From: Zelonia costaricensis
Lineage: Eukaryota; Euglenozoa; Kinetoplastea; Trypanosomatida; Trypanosomatidae
Assembly (NCBI GenBank): GCA_030849075.1
Contig: JASAOO010002874.1
Coordinates: forward strand, 1-12,061
DNA: 12,061 bases
Direction: 5' to 3'
This document shows positions 12,021 to 12,061 of the stretch, piece after piece; position 1 is the stretch's first letter, and each line of letters starts with the position of its first letter. The translations under genes were made by a program, and so were the position numbers. Under the pieces are notes generated by a model. The model saw nothing but the letters and a program-made list of their open reading frames with translations. It was not told the DNA's origin and made no database searches.

Positions 12021-12061
12021 CAACACCCCCCCCCCGCCCTCGCCCCCCCCCCTTTCACCTC
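12021..12061 (+). promoter_or_regulatory. Terminal C-rich pyrimidine tract, possibly for the next gene
   Basis: Two C-runs of 10 (12026-12035 and 12043-12052) with a CCC between them end in TTTCACCTC at the window edge. It fits a polypyrimidine tract ahead of a downstream + strand gene, but no AG acceptor or start codon is inside the window. The minus strand is G-rich with quadruplex potential. Confidence 0.3.

Larger units (their letters stand above)
10941..12061. other. Spacer downstream of DRG1
   Basis: No gene can be supported in these 1121 bases. The first part is presumably the DRG1 3' UTR. It carries a G-rich tract (11030-11059), an inverted repeat (11086-11127), C-rich runs (11208-11247), one ambiguous base (11350), a 27-base purine tract (11476-11502), a GT repeat (11623-11638), an AC repeat (11983-12002) and a terminal C-rich pyrimidine tract that may serve the next gene. 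Open frames of 60-140 codons on both strands are repeat-rich and lack domains. Confidence 0.75.

Noticed and set aside
10941..12061. SIDER-type retroposon remnants or small RNA genes in the downstream spacer
   Set aside because: I could not recognise a retroposon signature, tRNA cloverleaf or snoRNA boxes by eye. A repeat-library or covariance-model search would be needed to exclude them.
1..12061. CRISPR arrays, insertion sequences or prokaryotic operon signals
   Set aside because: None seen. The genes are eukaryotic, and the repeats are simple CA/GT, C-run and CAG microsatellites.

Overview
The window looks like a piece of a trypanosomatid nuclear genome, most likely Leishmania or a close relative in the Leishmaniinae. 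The reasons are the high GC content with GC-rich third codon positions, an intron-free 8.4 kb gene, head-to-tail genes on one strand, and long spacers full of CA/TG microsatellites, C-runs and polypyrimidine tracts of the kind that precede spliced-leader acceptor sites. The species cannot be named from this sequence alone.

Two protein-coding genes can be supported, both on the + strand. The first (581-8983) encodes a giant protein of 2800 residues. I identify it as a gamma-tubulin complex protein (Spc97/Spc98 family) from a clear GRIP1 signature near residues 977-1000 and a GRIP2-type C-terminal helical domain at about 1985-2395. About 880 mostly low-complexity residues separate the two halves, an architecture otherwise typical of animal GCP6 (and, less strongly, GCP5). 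The protein also has an N-terminal extension of about 660 residues and a tail of about 400 residues ending in basic patches and a helical or coiled-coil segment. The second gene (9834-10940) encodes a 368-residue DRG1 GTPase of the Obg superfamily, complete and highly conserved.

The three spacers (1-580, 8984-9833, 10941-12061) contain no convincing gene. They hold candidate trans-splicing signals, CA/GT repeats, several G-quadruplex/i-motif candidates and, in the presumed 3' UTR of DRG1, a G-rich tract followed by a near-perfect 42-base inverted repeat. The two genes probably sit in one polycistronic transcription unit, separated by trans-splicing and polyadenylation. I see no functional link between them: one belongs to microtubule nucleation, the other to ribosome-associated translation control.

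The most interesting item is the giant GCP. To my knowledge the characterised Trypanosoma brucei gamma-tubulin complex was reported with GCP2, GCP3 and GCP4 only, so a GCP6-shaped subunit in a relative deserves a careful homology and localisation check.
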